A stretch of DNA of 41,620 bases, taken from the NCBI GenBank assembly GCA_003136575.1, contig PLEX01000103.1:3846-45465 (forward strand), read 5' to 3'. Below the pieces are notes generated by a model, which searched no databases, was not told the origin of the DNA, and worked only from the letters and a program-made list of their open reading frames with translations. The position numbers and the translations under genes are program-made. Source of the stretch: Bryobacterales bacterium (GTDB lineage Bacteria; Acidobacteriota; Terriglobia; Bryobacterales; Bryobacteraceae). Shown one piece after another: positions 7,246 through 15,245 of this stretch (position 1 is the stretch's first letter; the number at the start of each line of letters is the position of its first letter).

Positions 7246-8457
7246 ATGTTGATCGGAGGCGTGCTGGCGCTTTTTCTGGCCCAGGCGCAGGACTATCTGG
7301 CTCAGGGCCTCAAGGCCCTCGATGCGAACCAACCGGCCGCTGCCGAACCGCTCCTCCGCAAAGCCGTCGAAACGGACCCCACCGATCTTCAGGCCCAATT
7401 CAACCTCGCGCTCGTCCTCGGCATGGAGGGAAAGGACGCCGAAGCGGTCGCGGCTTATCGCAGGACGCTCGAACTGAAGCCAGCGCTCTACGATGCCGAC
7501 GTGAATCTCGGCATCCTGCTGCTGCGCGACAAGCAGCCTGCCGACGCCGCCATCGTCCTGAAAGAAGCGTCCGAACAGAAACCGACCGAATTCCGTCCGC
7601 GGATGCTTTACGCCCAGGCCCTTTTCGGATCGGGCGATTTCGAGCAGGCCGAACAGCAATTCCGTGCCGCTCTCGGGATCGATCCGAAATCGGCCATCGC
7701 GAACCTTGGCCTCGCGCGGTCGCTGTTGAAGCAGGCAAAACTGGCCGAGGCAGCGGATTACTACCGCGTGGCGGCATCGCTCGACCCCGCGAATAAGAGC
7801 GCGATCCTCGAACTCGGCGCCGAATACGACAAGGCCGGCCAGATCCCGGAAGCCATCGCGATCTTCCGCGAATTCCCCGAGTACCAGGCCGTCACGAAGC
7901 GGCTCACGGAACTTCTCGTCGGATCGAACAACGCGATTGCCGCCATACCGAATCTGGAGGCGGCGGTAAAGCGGTCGCCAAGCACCGCCAACCGCCTTTC
8001 GCTGGCCGACGCATACCGGCTAACCGGCCAGAAGGCGAAGGTTCTGGAGCAATTGCAGCTTGCCTCCGCGGCCGACGCATCCAACTTCGATCTGCGAATG
8101 GCCTATGGCCGCAACTTACGCGACGACCACCAGTTCCTCGCCGCCGCCCGCGAATTTCAGGCCGCCGCCACGCTACGCCCGGATTCGGTCCCCGCTCTGA
8201 ACGAACTGGCCGGCGTGCTGATCATGGCGCAGCGATTTGACGATGGCCTGGCCACGCTCGATCGCGTGCGCACGCTCGGCAAGGAGATCCCCGGCGACCT
8301 TTATCTTCGCGCCATCACGCTCGATAAACTGCATCGCAATCAGCCGGCGCTCGACGCTTACCGGCAGTTCCTTGCGGTGGCCGGAGGCAAGTTTCCCGAC
8401 GAGGAATTCAAAGCCCGCCAGCGTGCGCGTATTATCGAAAGGGAACTGGGCAAATGA
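7246..8457 (+). CDS. Exported TPR-repeat protein
   Basis: 403 residues made almost wholly of tetratricopeptide-like helical hairpins. Examples are ALDANQPAAAEPLLRKAVE and LEGKDAEAVAAYRRTLELKP-type units (here GMEGKDAEAVAAYRRTLELK), AKLAEAADYYRVAASLDP and RNQPALDAYRQFLAV. A short hydrophobic N-terminus (MLIGGVLALFLAQAQ) looks like a signal peptide or membrane anchor. TPR proteins serve as scaffolds in envelope complexes. The stop overlaps the start of the next gene by 4 nt (ATGA), so the two are translationally coupled. No enzymatic domain is visible and the partner is unknown. Confidence 0.85.
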   Translation: MLIGGVLALFLAQAQDYLAQGLKALDANQPAAAEPLLRKAVETDPTDLQAQFNLALVLGMEGKDAEAVAAYRRTLELKPALYDADVNLGILLLRDKQPADAAIVLKEASEQKPTEFRPRMLYAQALFGSGDFEQAEQQFRAALGIDPKSAIANLGLARSLLKQAKLAEAADYYRVAASLDPANKSAILELGAEYDKAGQIPEAIAIFREFPEYQAVTKRLTELLVGSNNAIAAIPNLEAAVKRSPSTANRLSLADAYRLTGQKAKVLEQLQLASAADASNFDLRMAYGRNLRDDHQFLAAAREFQAAATLRPDSVPALNELAGVLIMAQRFDDGLATLDRVRTLGKEIPGDLYLRAITLDKLHRNQPALDAYRQFLAVAGGKFPDEEFKARQRARIIERELGK

Positions 8458-8882
8458 CGCTTCTTTACCCGATCTTGTTTCTTTTCGCCGCCGGCGGGAC
8501 GCCGACGCTCGATCAGGTGCGCGCCGACCCGAGTCCGGAGCACCGAGCCAAGGCCGCCGTCGAATATGCCGCGACCGCCGAACGCGCCGCCGAACTGGCC
8601 AATGAGCGCGAAGATGCGGCCTTATTCGCGACCGAGGTGAAGAACATGGTGGCTGCGATGGAACTGGCGCGCGATTCGTTCACCGCCGCCGGCAAGACCC
8701 CGGGCCGCCAGCCAGGCGCGTTCAAAGGCGTTGAATTGCGTTCGCACGAAATCCTGCACCGGCTGGGGGATTTGCAGCACAAAATGGATGCAACCGACCA
8801 GGCCCTGCTCGATGGGCCGATAATGAAGATACAGGAAATCCACGATGCCTGGTTCGAGGGCATCATGGGCAAGCGGAAATAG
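8454..8882 (+). CDS. Small exported helical protein, function unknown
   Basis: 142 residues with an N-terminal hydrophobic signal (MTLLYPILFLFAAGG). The rest is Ala/Glu-rich and predicted mostly helical, with segments such as AKAAVEYAATAERAAELANE. No family is recognised. The start overlaps the stop of the TPR gene by 4 nt. The next gene begins 18 nt after its stop with its own strong ribosome site. It is probably a partner of the two neighbouring exported proteins. Confidence 0.75.
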   Translation: MTLLYPILFLFAAGGTPTLDQVRADPSPEHRAKAAVEYAATAERAAELANEREDAALFATEVKNMVAAMELARDSFTAAGKTPGRQPGAFKGVELRSHEILHRLGDLQHKMDATDQALLDGPIMKIQEIHDAWFEGIMGKRK

Positions 8883-8900
8883 GCGATAAGGAGGTTGGCT

Positions 8901-9575
8901 ATGTCGAACGGAATGCGTAAGGGAAGACTGCTCATCGTCACCCTGCTCTTTGCTCTCCCGGCTTTAGCGCAGAAGGACTTTCTCACGCCGTCGGAAGTCG
9001 ACCAGGTTCGTGAAGTTCAGGAGCCGGTGGCGCGCATCAAGCTCTATTTGTCGTTCGCGAGACAGCGCCTCGATCAGTTGCAATCGCTCATGGTGAAGGA
9101 CCGCCCCGGCCGTTCCGGCGATATTCGCCAATTGCTTGAGGATTACGGCAGCATCATTGAAGCGATCGACACCGTTTCAAACGACGCGCTCGTGCGCAAG
9201 AGCGATCTGACGGCGGGCCCGACGGTAATCGCGGACGGCGAGAAGAAATTCCTCGATCAGTTGCAGAAGCTTCAGGCCAGTTCGCCGCGCGATCTCGGCA
9301 TGTACGACTTCGAGTTAAAGGAAGCGATTGAGACCACCAGCGACAGCATGGAACTGGCGAAGCAGGACCTCGGCGCGCGCGGCCACGATGTGAATGCCAA
9401 AGCCGAGAAGGAGAAGAAAGCGGTTGCCGAGGTGAACGCCGCCGAAAAAAAGCCGGGAGCCAATCCGGCGGCGGATAACGCGGAAGCCGCCGCGGCGGAT
9501 GCGGCCAAGCCCACCTCGGTTCGCCAGCCGCCTACGCTCTACCGGCCGGGGGAGAAGCCGGATAGTCAGCCGTAG
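8901..9575 (+). CDS. Exported helical protein with Ala-rich low-complexity tail, function unknown
   Basis: 224 residues. The start is fixed by AAGGAGG at 8887-8893 placed 7 nt before ATG 8901; an in-frame TTG at 8895 sits too close. A signal peptide (MSNGMRKGRLLIVTLLFALP, cleavage near ALAQ) is followed by a helical region with a repeated heptad-like pattern. From about residue 165 a Lys/Glu/Ala-rich tail (EKEKKAVAEVNAAEKK, then NAEAAAADAAKP) ends in a Pro-rich stretch. The layout suggests a coiled-coil envelope protein. No domain is recognised. It is the third gene of a three-gene run with the TPR protein. Confidence 0.75.
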   Translation: MSNGMRKGRLLIVTLLFALPALAQKDFLTPSEVDQVREVQEPVARIKLYLSFARQRLDQLQSLMVKDRPGRSGDIRQLLEDYGSIIEAIDTVSNDALVRKSDLTAGPTVIADGEKKFLDQLQKLQASSPRDLGMYDFELKEAIETTSDSMELAKQDLGARGHDVNAKAEKEKKAVAEVNAAEKKPGANPAADNAEAAAADAAKPTSVRQPPTLYRPGEKPDSQP

Positions 9576-9651
9576 ACTCGCGCGACGCATTCGCTCGTTC
9601 GCGTTCGCCGCTTTGGGCATCAAGGCAAGGGCGTAAGGAAGGAGGGCACCG

Positions 9652-10239
9652 TTGTTTCCCGTGATTGTCATTATCATCGTAGCTGCGTCAATATCCGTTC
9701 TTGTTTTCGCTGCGACAAGGTCCGACACACTCCGTGTCACACGCTCAACTGTCATCAGAGCATCCCCGGAGCAAATCTTCGCGCTGATCGACGACTTTCA
9801 TTATTGGACCAAATGGGCTCCGCAAGACACAGAAGACCCGACTATGACGAGAACCTATAGCGGCGCGGCCCGCGGCGTCGGCGCTATCTCGGATTGGGAA
9901 GGCGCCCCCAGCGCGGGGAAGGGACGAATGTCTATCACCGAATCGCTGCCCGGCTTGGGAATTTCCGTCAGAGTGGATTTTGAGAAGCCCTTTAAGGCTC
10001 ATAACCTGAATCGGTTCACGCTGGAGCCTGCCGGAAGCTCGACGAATGTCACCTGGGCGATGGAGGGAACCAACGTCTACATGACAAAAGTGATGAGTGT
10101 GTTTGTGAATTTGGACCGGATGATGGGGAAGCACTTCGAGGCAGGTCTCGACAATCTCAGAATGATAGCTGAAAGACAGTTCACTGAACGGAGTTTTCCG
10201 GCGTCGGCATGGCAAGCCTCGGAGAGGAATAGAAGGTAG
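9652..10239 (+). CDS. Membrane-anchored SRPBCC (polyketide cyclase/START-like) protein
   Basis: 195 residues. The start is TTG at 9652, supported by GGAGGG 7 nt upstream; no ATG is available nearby. An N-terminal transmembrane helix (VIVIIIVAASISVLVFA) precedes a helix-grip domain of the SRPBCC type. That domain has TVIRASPEQIFALIDDFHYW, then WAPQDTEDPTMTRTYSG and VTWAMEGTN. Such proteins bind small hydrophobic ligands; many membrane-tethered bacterial copies have no known role. It stands alone after the TPR operon with a 76-nt gap. Confidence 0.8.
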   Translation: MFPVIVIIIVAASISVLVFAATRSDTLRVTRSTVIRASPEQIFALIDDFHYWTKWAPQDTEDPTMTRTYSGAARGVGAISDWEGAPSAGKGRMSITESLPGLGISVRVDFEKPFKAHNLNRFTLEPAGSSTNVTWAMEGTNVYMTKVMSVFVNLDRMMGKHFEAGLDNLRMIAERQFTERSFPASAWQASERNRR

Positions 10240-10442
10240 ACTCGGGTCGCCAAAGAGGCATCTCGGCCTTGTCCTCTCCAGCAGTGCCATCATGTCTATC
10301 GGCAATGGTATTGTTGGAGTGTGTCCGCTTTGCTCTTCGGCCGAGGAACACCAAATCGACCCGGTCATCGCCGAAGCGAGTCACAAATCGGGTTCGGCCC
10401 GGAGAGAATTCATTCTGAACCCCGGGTCCTGGGAGGCAGACC

Positions 10443-11426
10443 TTGGCTGGCCTTGGCCTTACGATTCATATGCAGCCAGTGAGCCGGGCGAACGCCGGGA
10501 GCCGTTTTCCCCTGGTCTCTGTTCTGATTCCCTGTTACAACGCCGAAAAGTGGATACGCGAGTCCATTCAGAGTGCGTTGGATCAGTCGTATCCGAATAA
10601 AGAGGTCATCGTGGCGGACGATGGTTCCACGGATGGCAGCGCGGGAGTGATACGGAGTTTCGGCGACCGGATCCGGTTTCATTTATCTTCCCACGCGGGC
10701 GGCAACGCGACGCGAAACGCGCTGACGCAACTGGCTCGCGGGGAATGGCTGCAGTATCTGGACGCGGACGATTACCTCCTCCCGCGGAAGATTGAGTCTC
10801 AAATGGCCAGCGTGCAGCAGGTGGACCCAGCTGTCGTTTACTCCCCGGTGATTCGCTTCGATCAAACCGCCAATCAGTTGGATGAACTCGGCAAACTTGA
10901 GGACGACGAATACCTTGCGTTGATTCGATGGGGCGGTATAAACACCGGCGGATTGCTGCTTCGGCGCGACGCGGTTCTCGACGTGGGTGGGTGGAATCCC
11001 GGACAGAAATGTTGTCAGGAACACGAATTATTGCTGCGTCTTCGGTTGGCGGAGAACCGCTTCCATTTGCAGGACGAAGCGCTGGCGGTTTACCGGATAC
11101 ACAGTTCCGCGACCGTTTCGCGCGAGGATCCGCTGCTGACGATTCGCACGAGAATGGAACTGACGGACCGGCTGGCGGACCATCTGGAGAGTCTCGGAGA
11201 GATGACGCGGATTCGCAAGGATGCGCTGTTTGCGGCGCGTATGGAGTGCGCAAGAACCGCCTTCGGGCTGGACCCGAATGCGGCGAAAGGGTTTTCTCAA
11301 AAGGCGTGCGCTCTGGGCCGCATTTGGGTCACCGACTCACCGGCCTTGCCGTTCGGTTATCAACTTGCACTCCGTGTTGCCGGATTTGCCAACGCGGAAC
11401 GTCTCGCGAAGTTGCTGCGCCGCTGA
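10443..11426 (+). CDS. Family 2 glycosyltransferase
   Basis: 327 residues. VSVLIPCYNAEKWI (25-38), ADDGSTDGS (58-66) and YLDADDYLLP (105-114) are the GT-A fold nucleotide and metal motifs. The CCQEHELLLRL region further on fits the acceptor and catalytic side. It would transfer a sugar from a nucleotide-sugar to a cell-surface glycan at the cytoplasmic face. TTG at 10443 has a well-placed GGGAGG (10431-10436). ATG at 10470 is the alternative and has no ribosome site; it would remove nine residues lying before the conserved fold. No other glycan genes adjoin it. The gene ends directly against decayed toxin-antitoxin sequence. Confidence 0.88.
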   Translation: MAGLGLTIHMQPVSRANAGSRFPLVSVLIPCYNAEKWIRESIQSALDQSYPNKEVIVADDGSTDGSAGVIRSFGDRIRFHLSSHAGGNATRNALTQLARGEWLQYLDADDYLLPRKIESQMASVQQVDPAVVYSPVIRFDQTANQLDELGKLEDDEYLALIRWGGINTGGLLLRRDAVLDVGGWNPGQKCCQEHELLLRLRLAENRFHLQDEALAVYRIHSSATVSREDPLLTIRTRMELTDRLADHLESLGEMTRIRKDALFAARMECARTAFGLDPNAAKGFSQKACALGRIWVTDSPALPFGYQLALRVAGFANAERLAKLLRR

Positions 11427-11474
11427 TGTCCGAACGCCAGGTACACGCGGCAGATCGGGTTCCAGGCGACGCTC

Positions 11475-11519
11475 CGCCCCAACCTGCCGATATTGCCCGC
11501 TGGTCGCAATCGCCTGTGG
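11475..11519. repeat. 45-bp repeat, copy A (HigA-derived)
   Basis: This segment matches 12286-12330 at 43 of 45 positions. On the minus strand copy B lies inside the HigA-like pseudogene and encodes PQAIATNGQYRQVG. Copy A is joined to the ParE remnant, so a piece of a second HigA-like gene was probably fused there by deletion or recombination. Confidence 0.75.
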
Positions 11520-11614
11520 CGGAGTTTCACTCCAGCGTCTTCATACCAGTCTTGCGCCGCGAACAGTTCCGCTTTCGCAGCCGCAGTAAAAATGACCTTG
11601 AAAACGATGGGCAA
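11475..11614 (-). pseudogene. ParE/RelE-family toxin remnant
   Basis: From TTG 11614 the minus strand reads PIVFKVIFTAAAKAELFAA and then QDWYEDAG. This is the typical first helix-strand of ParE-type toxins of the RelE/ParE superfamily, which target DNA gyrase or ribosome-bound mRNA. After about 28 residues the similarity stops. The sequence then runs into a piece of HigA-like DNA (repeat copy A) in the wrong frame. The catalytic C-terminal half is missing, so the product cannot be active. It overlaps the end of the antitoxin remnant just upstream, which is the normal antitoxin-toxin order. Confidence 0.65.
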
Positions 11615-11770
11615 CGCTGCTCACGTTCAGCCTTCAATGCTGTCCACGTCACGCCGTTCCGTCGATCCTGATCAAACGAAGCCAGGCGGCTTTCAAGCTC
11701 CGGGCCGCCGTCAAGGGGACCTGGTCGGCGTCCAGACTGTCCCAAAGTTGGGCAATCAGCGCGAAGCGGT
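11605..11770 (-). pseudogene. Addiction-module antitoxin remnant (TIGR02574-like)
   Basis: One minus-strand frame gives RFALIAQLWDSLDADQVPL. From about 11700 the next frame continues as ELESRLASFDQDRRNGVTW and TALKAEREQRCP. Joined, they match the TIGR02574 type of small antitoxin that accompanies ParE toxins. A single frameshift breaks the gene, and no start is preserved in a sensible place. Directly downstream is the ParE remnant. The 200 bp between this and the HigA pseudogene (11771-11971) show nothing recognisable. Confidence 0.65.
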
Positions 11771-11971
11771 TCCGTAGCTTGAGGATAAACGACGATCCGG
11801 TGGCAGGCGATGGGCGGGAAGGACGCGAAGGACGCGAGCGGAAATTTGCCTTTATGGCGATGCCTGACCGGAGGTTTCCGCGAAGGATTCCGAGCTTACC
11901 GTTTGTGTGACGTGAACATTGTAATCCGATTTCATGAATGCACTGCCATTCGTCACGCATCTTCGCCGGCC

Positions 11972-12372
11972 TCAGGCCCGCGCTCTAAACACCCCAGGCG
12001 GAACCCCAAACAGCTTCCCCAGCCGCCGCGCCTGTTCCAGGCTAATTGTCCTCCTGCCATTCACCGATTCGCTCACATGGCTGCGCTGCCCGAATATCGG
12101 AGTGGTCCGCCGCAGTCCTGCCGGAGTGCTCCGTCAGAAAATGTAGCCGCTCGGCCGGAGAACTGTCGTCGGAAGGCATGGAATTCCGGCGGTCATACTC
12201 CTCAACCAGAATCGCCGGCAAACGCATCAGCCTGGCCTTCTTCGGGCACCCCTGACCGGCCTTTGCCGATGAGTGCCCCCAGCTTCGCCCCAACCTGCCG
12301 ATATTGCCCGTTGGTGGCAATCGCCTGTGGCAAAATTTCGCTCAAAAGTTGTTCGTAGGTTGCGGACAGCAT
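11972..12372 (-). pseudogene. HigA-type antitoxin pseudogene (two frameshifts)
   Basis: ATG at 12372 opens MLSATYEQLLSEIL and PQAIATNGQYRQVG. After about 40 codons the matching sequence moves to another frame (LPAILVEEYDRRNSMPS then SPAERLHFLTEHSG). It then moves to a third frame with FGQRSHVSESVNGRRTISLE and ARRLGKLFGVPPGVF, ending at TGA 11972. Together these make the N-terminal helix pair and Xre-type helix-turn-helix of HigA-like antitoxins. No HigB toxin is recognisable next to it. The frameshifts leave no intact product. Confidence 0.75.
12286..12330. repeat. 45-bp repeat, copy B (within HigA pseudogene)
   Basis: Partner of copy A at 11475-11519, with 43 of 45 bases identical and in the same orientation. 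It marks the source gene of the fragment fused to the ParE remnant. Confidence 0.75.
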
Positions 12373-12504
12373 TTGAAGCTTTCCCTGTAGCGTGATCCGT
12401 CGCCGGAAGCGATTGCCTGACCGCCGGAAAATGCGGCCGCCACAGAAAGGTGATTGCAATGAGCAGTTGTCACCGATGGCGGCAGGGAGGCACCGGACAG
12501 CGAG

Positions 12505-13053
12505 TTATGCGCCGGGGTTGGTCTTGGCCGCCTTCGCATCCAGATACCGCTGCCTGCTTTGCACGATCGCCCGCCGCGCTTCCATAGGCCCGCCCCAGCC
12601 TTCCATCGTGGTGATCCGGCCTTCGAGCTCCTTGTAAATAGTGAAAAAATGCTCAATCTCGCGCCGCACATGCGCGAAGATCTGGTCCATCGTGTGGATC
12701 TGATCATAGCGCGGATTCTTCGTCGGAACCGCGAGTATCTTCTGGTCGCCCTCTTCGGAATCCACCATGTTGAGGACGCCCACCGGCCGAACCTCGATCA
12801 TCACACCCGGATAGCTCGGCTGCTGCACCAGAACCAGGCAATCGAGCGGGTCGTTGTCTTCGGCCAGCGTGCCTGGAATGAACCCGTAGTCGCCCGGATA
12901 ATGCATCGGCGAAAACAAGGCGCGATCCAGGCGGAAAACTCCCAGTTCGCCATCGTATTCGTATTTGTTCGCGGAATGTTGAGGGATCTCAACAATCATC
13001 CGCACAATTTCAGGAGAATAAGGTCCGGGATCGATCTCGTAGAGGGAAGGCAC
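12505..13053 (-). CDS. ppa: Inorganic pyrophosphatase, family I
   Basis: 182 residues. KYEYDGELGVFRLDR, HYPGDYGFIPGTLAEDNDPL and the metal-binding aspartates at about 66, 68 and 71 are diagnostic of soluble type I PPase. FFTIYKELEGRITTMEGWG matches the C-terminal part. It hydrolyses pyrophosphate in the cytoplasm and so pulls biosynthetic reactions forward. The frame is open far upstream through truA, but the start is almost surely GTG at 13053. This overlaps the TAG stop of truA by one base (TAGTG), so translation is coupled. The length fits the family. Confidence 0.93.
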   Translation of the reverse strand: MPSLYEIDPGPYSPEIVRMIVEIPQHSANKYEYDGELGVFRLDRALFSPMHYPGDYGFIPGTLAEDNDPLDCLVLVQQPSYPGVMIEVRPVGVLNMVDSEEGDQKILAVPTKNPRYDQIHTMDQIFAHVRREIEHFFTIYKELEGRITTMEGWGGPMEARRAIVQSRQRYLDAKAAKTNPGA

Positions 13054-13778
13054 TAAACGTATTCTACCGACACCATGGTCAACCCCTTCGCCGGAGCCGT
13101 GCGGCCCGACCTTTCCGGCAGCGTTCGCCAATCGACATTGCCCCGTCCCGTCTCGATCAGCGTTCCCACGATATTGCGCACCATGTGCTTGAGGAAGCCG
13201 TTCCCGCGTACCGTGTAGATCAGCTTGTTCCCCTCGCGTTCCAGCACCGAATTGAAAATGGTCCTGACCTTCGAAGCCGGCTCCGCGCCGCTGTGGTCCG
13301 CAGCCGCAAACGCCGTGAAATCGTGCTCCCCTTCGTACACTCTCGCCGCCGCCATCATCACGGCTTCGTCCAGCGGATAGGGATGGTGGTAAACGTATCG
13401 CCACTCGATGGGCGGGCAGACCTCGTCGCGGAAGATCGTGTATCGATAAGTCTTCGCCAGCGCATCAAAGCGCGGATGAAACTCGGCGTGGGCTTCTTCC
13501 ACCCGCAGCAGGCGCACCGACGCCGGCAGCAGCCGGTTCATGGCGCGGCGAAGATTCTCAGGCGGAATTGGATTTTCGATCGTGAACGCGGCAACCTGGG
13601 CGACCGCATGCACTCCGGCGTCGGTGCGGCCAGACGCTTCCACGCGAACAGGCCCGCCTTCGATGCCGGACACGATTTCTTCGACGGTGCCCTGGATAGT
13701 TGGCAACCCACGCTGCAGTTGCCAGCCGTGGTAATCCGTGCCATCGTAGGCGAGCGTGATGCGAATGCGTCGTGACAA
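13053..13778 (-). CDS. truA: tRNA pseudouridine synthase A
   Basis: 241 residues. The catalytic aspartate is in EASGRTDAGVHA (about Asp53). ITLAYDGTDYHGWQ at the start and NGFLKHMVRNIVGTLIE near the end are the other family signatures. The enzyme isomerises U38-U40 in the anticodon arm of tRNAs. The only start compatible with the conserved N-terminus is TTG at 13778, 21 nt after the pyrE stop. Ribosome-site match is poor. Its stop is shared with the ppa start, giving a pyrE-truA-ppa run. Confidence 0.94.
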   Translation of the reverse strand: MSRRIRITLAYDGTDYHGWQLQRGLPTIQGTVEEIVSGIEGGPVRVEASGRTDAGVHAVAQVAAFTIENPIPPENLRRAMNRLLPASVRLLRVEEAHAEFHPRFDALAKTYRYTIFRDEVCPPIEWRYVYHHPYPLDEAVMMAAARVYEGEHDFTAFAAADHSGAEPASKVRTIFNSVLEREGNKLIYTVRGNGFLKHMVRNIVGTLIETGRGNVDWRTLPERSGRTAPAKGLTMVSVEYV

Positions 13779-13799
13779 AGTGGCTCTGTGCTGAGACCC

Positions 13800-14384
13800 C
13801 TATGTCGGACGCGAACCAGGTTTCACCATCGGCTCACCGGCCTTGCACATGGGGCACTGATCCGGCTGGTGCGCTTCCACCTTCAGGGTGACCAGCGCGG
13901 CGCGCGGAATACCAAGGTCGGCCGCGCCGCCGCTGCGGTCGATAATCGAACCCGCGGCCACCGGGACCGCCCCCGCCGCGCGAACGATTTCGATAACTTC
14001 CATCGTGCTGCCGCCCGTGGTGATCACGTCTTCCAGCACAATGACGCGCTCACCCGGCAACAGCGTGAACCCACGCCGCAGCGACATCTTCCGATCCGCG
14101 TCGCGTTCGGTGAAAAGGAAGCGCACACCCAGCGCGCGCGCCACTTCGTGCCCGATAATCAAGCCGCCGAGCGCCGGCGAAATCACCAGCGCGACGCCCT
14201 CCGGCCCCGCCAGTTCGCGCAGCCTGGCCGCCAGCGCCCGGCCCAGCGTTTCGGCATGTTGCGGATGGGCCAGCACCAGCGCCGATTGCAGATACTCTCC
14301 GCTGTGCAGTCCGCTGGTGAGGCGGAAATGGCCGCGCAGATACGCGCCGGTTTGTCGAAAAAGGTCGAGAACGCTGGTTTCCAA
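13800..14384 (-). CDS. pyrE: Orotate phosphoribosyltransferase
   Basis: About 194 residues. The PRPP-binding loop VIVLEDVITTGGST lies at about 114-127, with LTSGLHSGEYLQSALVL and FLFTERDA before it. The C-terminal CPMCKAG is a common ending in this type. It makes OMP from orotate and PRPP in pyrimidine synthesis. The frame is open to 14444 but would overlap the upstream gene. TTG at 14384, just before the conserved LFRQTGAYLRGHF helix, is preferred. It sits 22 nt after the preceding stop and 21 nt before truA. Confidence 0.92.
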   Translation of the reverse strand: METSVLDLFRQTGAYLRGHFRLTSGLHSGEYLQSALVLAHPQHAETLGRALAARLRELAGPEGVALVISPALGGLIIGHEVARALGVRFLFTERDADRKMSLRRGFTLLPGERVIVLEDVITTGGSTMEVIEIVRAAGAVPVAAGSIIDRSGGAADLGIPRAALVTLKVEAHQPDQCPMCKAGEPMVKPGSRPT

Positions 14385-14406
14385 ACGGCTACTATAGCAA
14401 GCGAAC

Positions 14407-15159
14407 TCAGTAATGCGTCGAAGGCGGCGGCGGAAACCGCGCAATCGGCGTGGAAGTCTTCCGGCCGTCGCGCCCCGTCTGGACCCGAAAGCGGTCGATT
14501 CGGTCCCCGTTCAGCAACGCGTACCCTTCAGTCGTCGTGAGCCGCAGCGATTCGCCCTCGCGCGCAATCCCGGTCACGACGAACTCGACGTCGTATTTCC
14601 AGACCGCGTGTGTCCGCCTGTCCCATCGCACCAGACCCCCGGGGAACGTCGAAATATCTTCGCCAAACTGGTCCAGCCCGAGCCACACCACTTCCGGCTC
14701 CACGAGGATCGCGCTCACTTCGCAACACGCCACTGCCGGCGGCGAAAACAACTCGTACTTTCGCGTAGCGGCATCAAAGTAGCCGAAAGCTCCGACGCCG
14801 CGCATGCCTTCGCCATCGTAAAAGCTCTTGCCGAACCAGAGTTTGTCGCCTTCCACCTGATTCGGCCCGATCGTCTCTTCGCGCTCATAGTGATTCGCGG
14901 TCGCGCTCAGGGGATTGATCGCGACATCTTTTGGCCGCAGCCGCGCGTAAGTAGCGAAGTCGCTCTGCGGCAGCGGGTACATCCTCGAACCCGCGCCGAT
15001 CCGCTCGACCACACCATGCGACCGCACGCCGAAGTCGTCTTTGCTGTGTTCCAGTTGAAAGGCGCCGTTCGGGCCGAACCTGACTGCTTCGGGTTCGGCA
15101 GCGCAAATCAACAGCACGGCGAAACCGAAGATTGCGAGCGAAATCCCGCGAATCGTCAC
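14407..15159 (-). CDS. Secreted protein of unknown function
   Basis: 250 residues from GTG 15159. A signal peptide (TIRGISLAIFGFAVLLICAA) is followed by beta-rich sequence with repeated W/Y-x-D patterns. Examples are GDKLWFGKSFYDGEGM, GAFGYFDAATRKYELFS and GGLVRWDRRTHAVWKYD, which resemble blades of a beta-propeller. The protein ends in a Pro-rich tail. No family is recognised. It is the first gene of the run leading into pyrE-truA-ppa, with a 22-nt gap, so it may share their transcript. It is divergent from the gene at 15246. Confidence 0.7.
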   Translation of the reverse strand: MTIRGISLAIFGFAVLLICAAEPEAVRFGPNGAFQLEHSKDDFGVRSHGVVERIGAGSRMYPLPQSDFATYARLRPKDVAINPLSATANHYEREETIGPNQVEGDKLWFGKSFYDGEGMRGVGAFGYFDAATRKYELFSPPAVACCEVSAILVEPEVVWLGLDQFGEDISTFPGGLVRWDRRTHAVWKYDVEFVVTGIAREGESLRLTTTEGYALLNGDRIDRFRVQTGRDGRKTSTPIARFPPPPSTHY

Positions 15160-15245
15160 ATCCTATTATTGCCGCCTGAACGACCCCGACTGCGGCGCCA
15201 TCCCGGCGGATCCCCGGTTGCACGATTGGGCTGTAACATAAATCG

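Noticed and set aside
11812-11840. Short direct repeat AAGGACGCG
   Set aside because: Only two 9-bp copies, common in GC-rich DNA, with no link to a gene or element.
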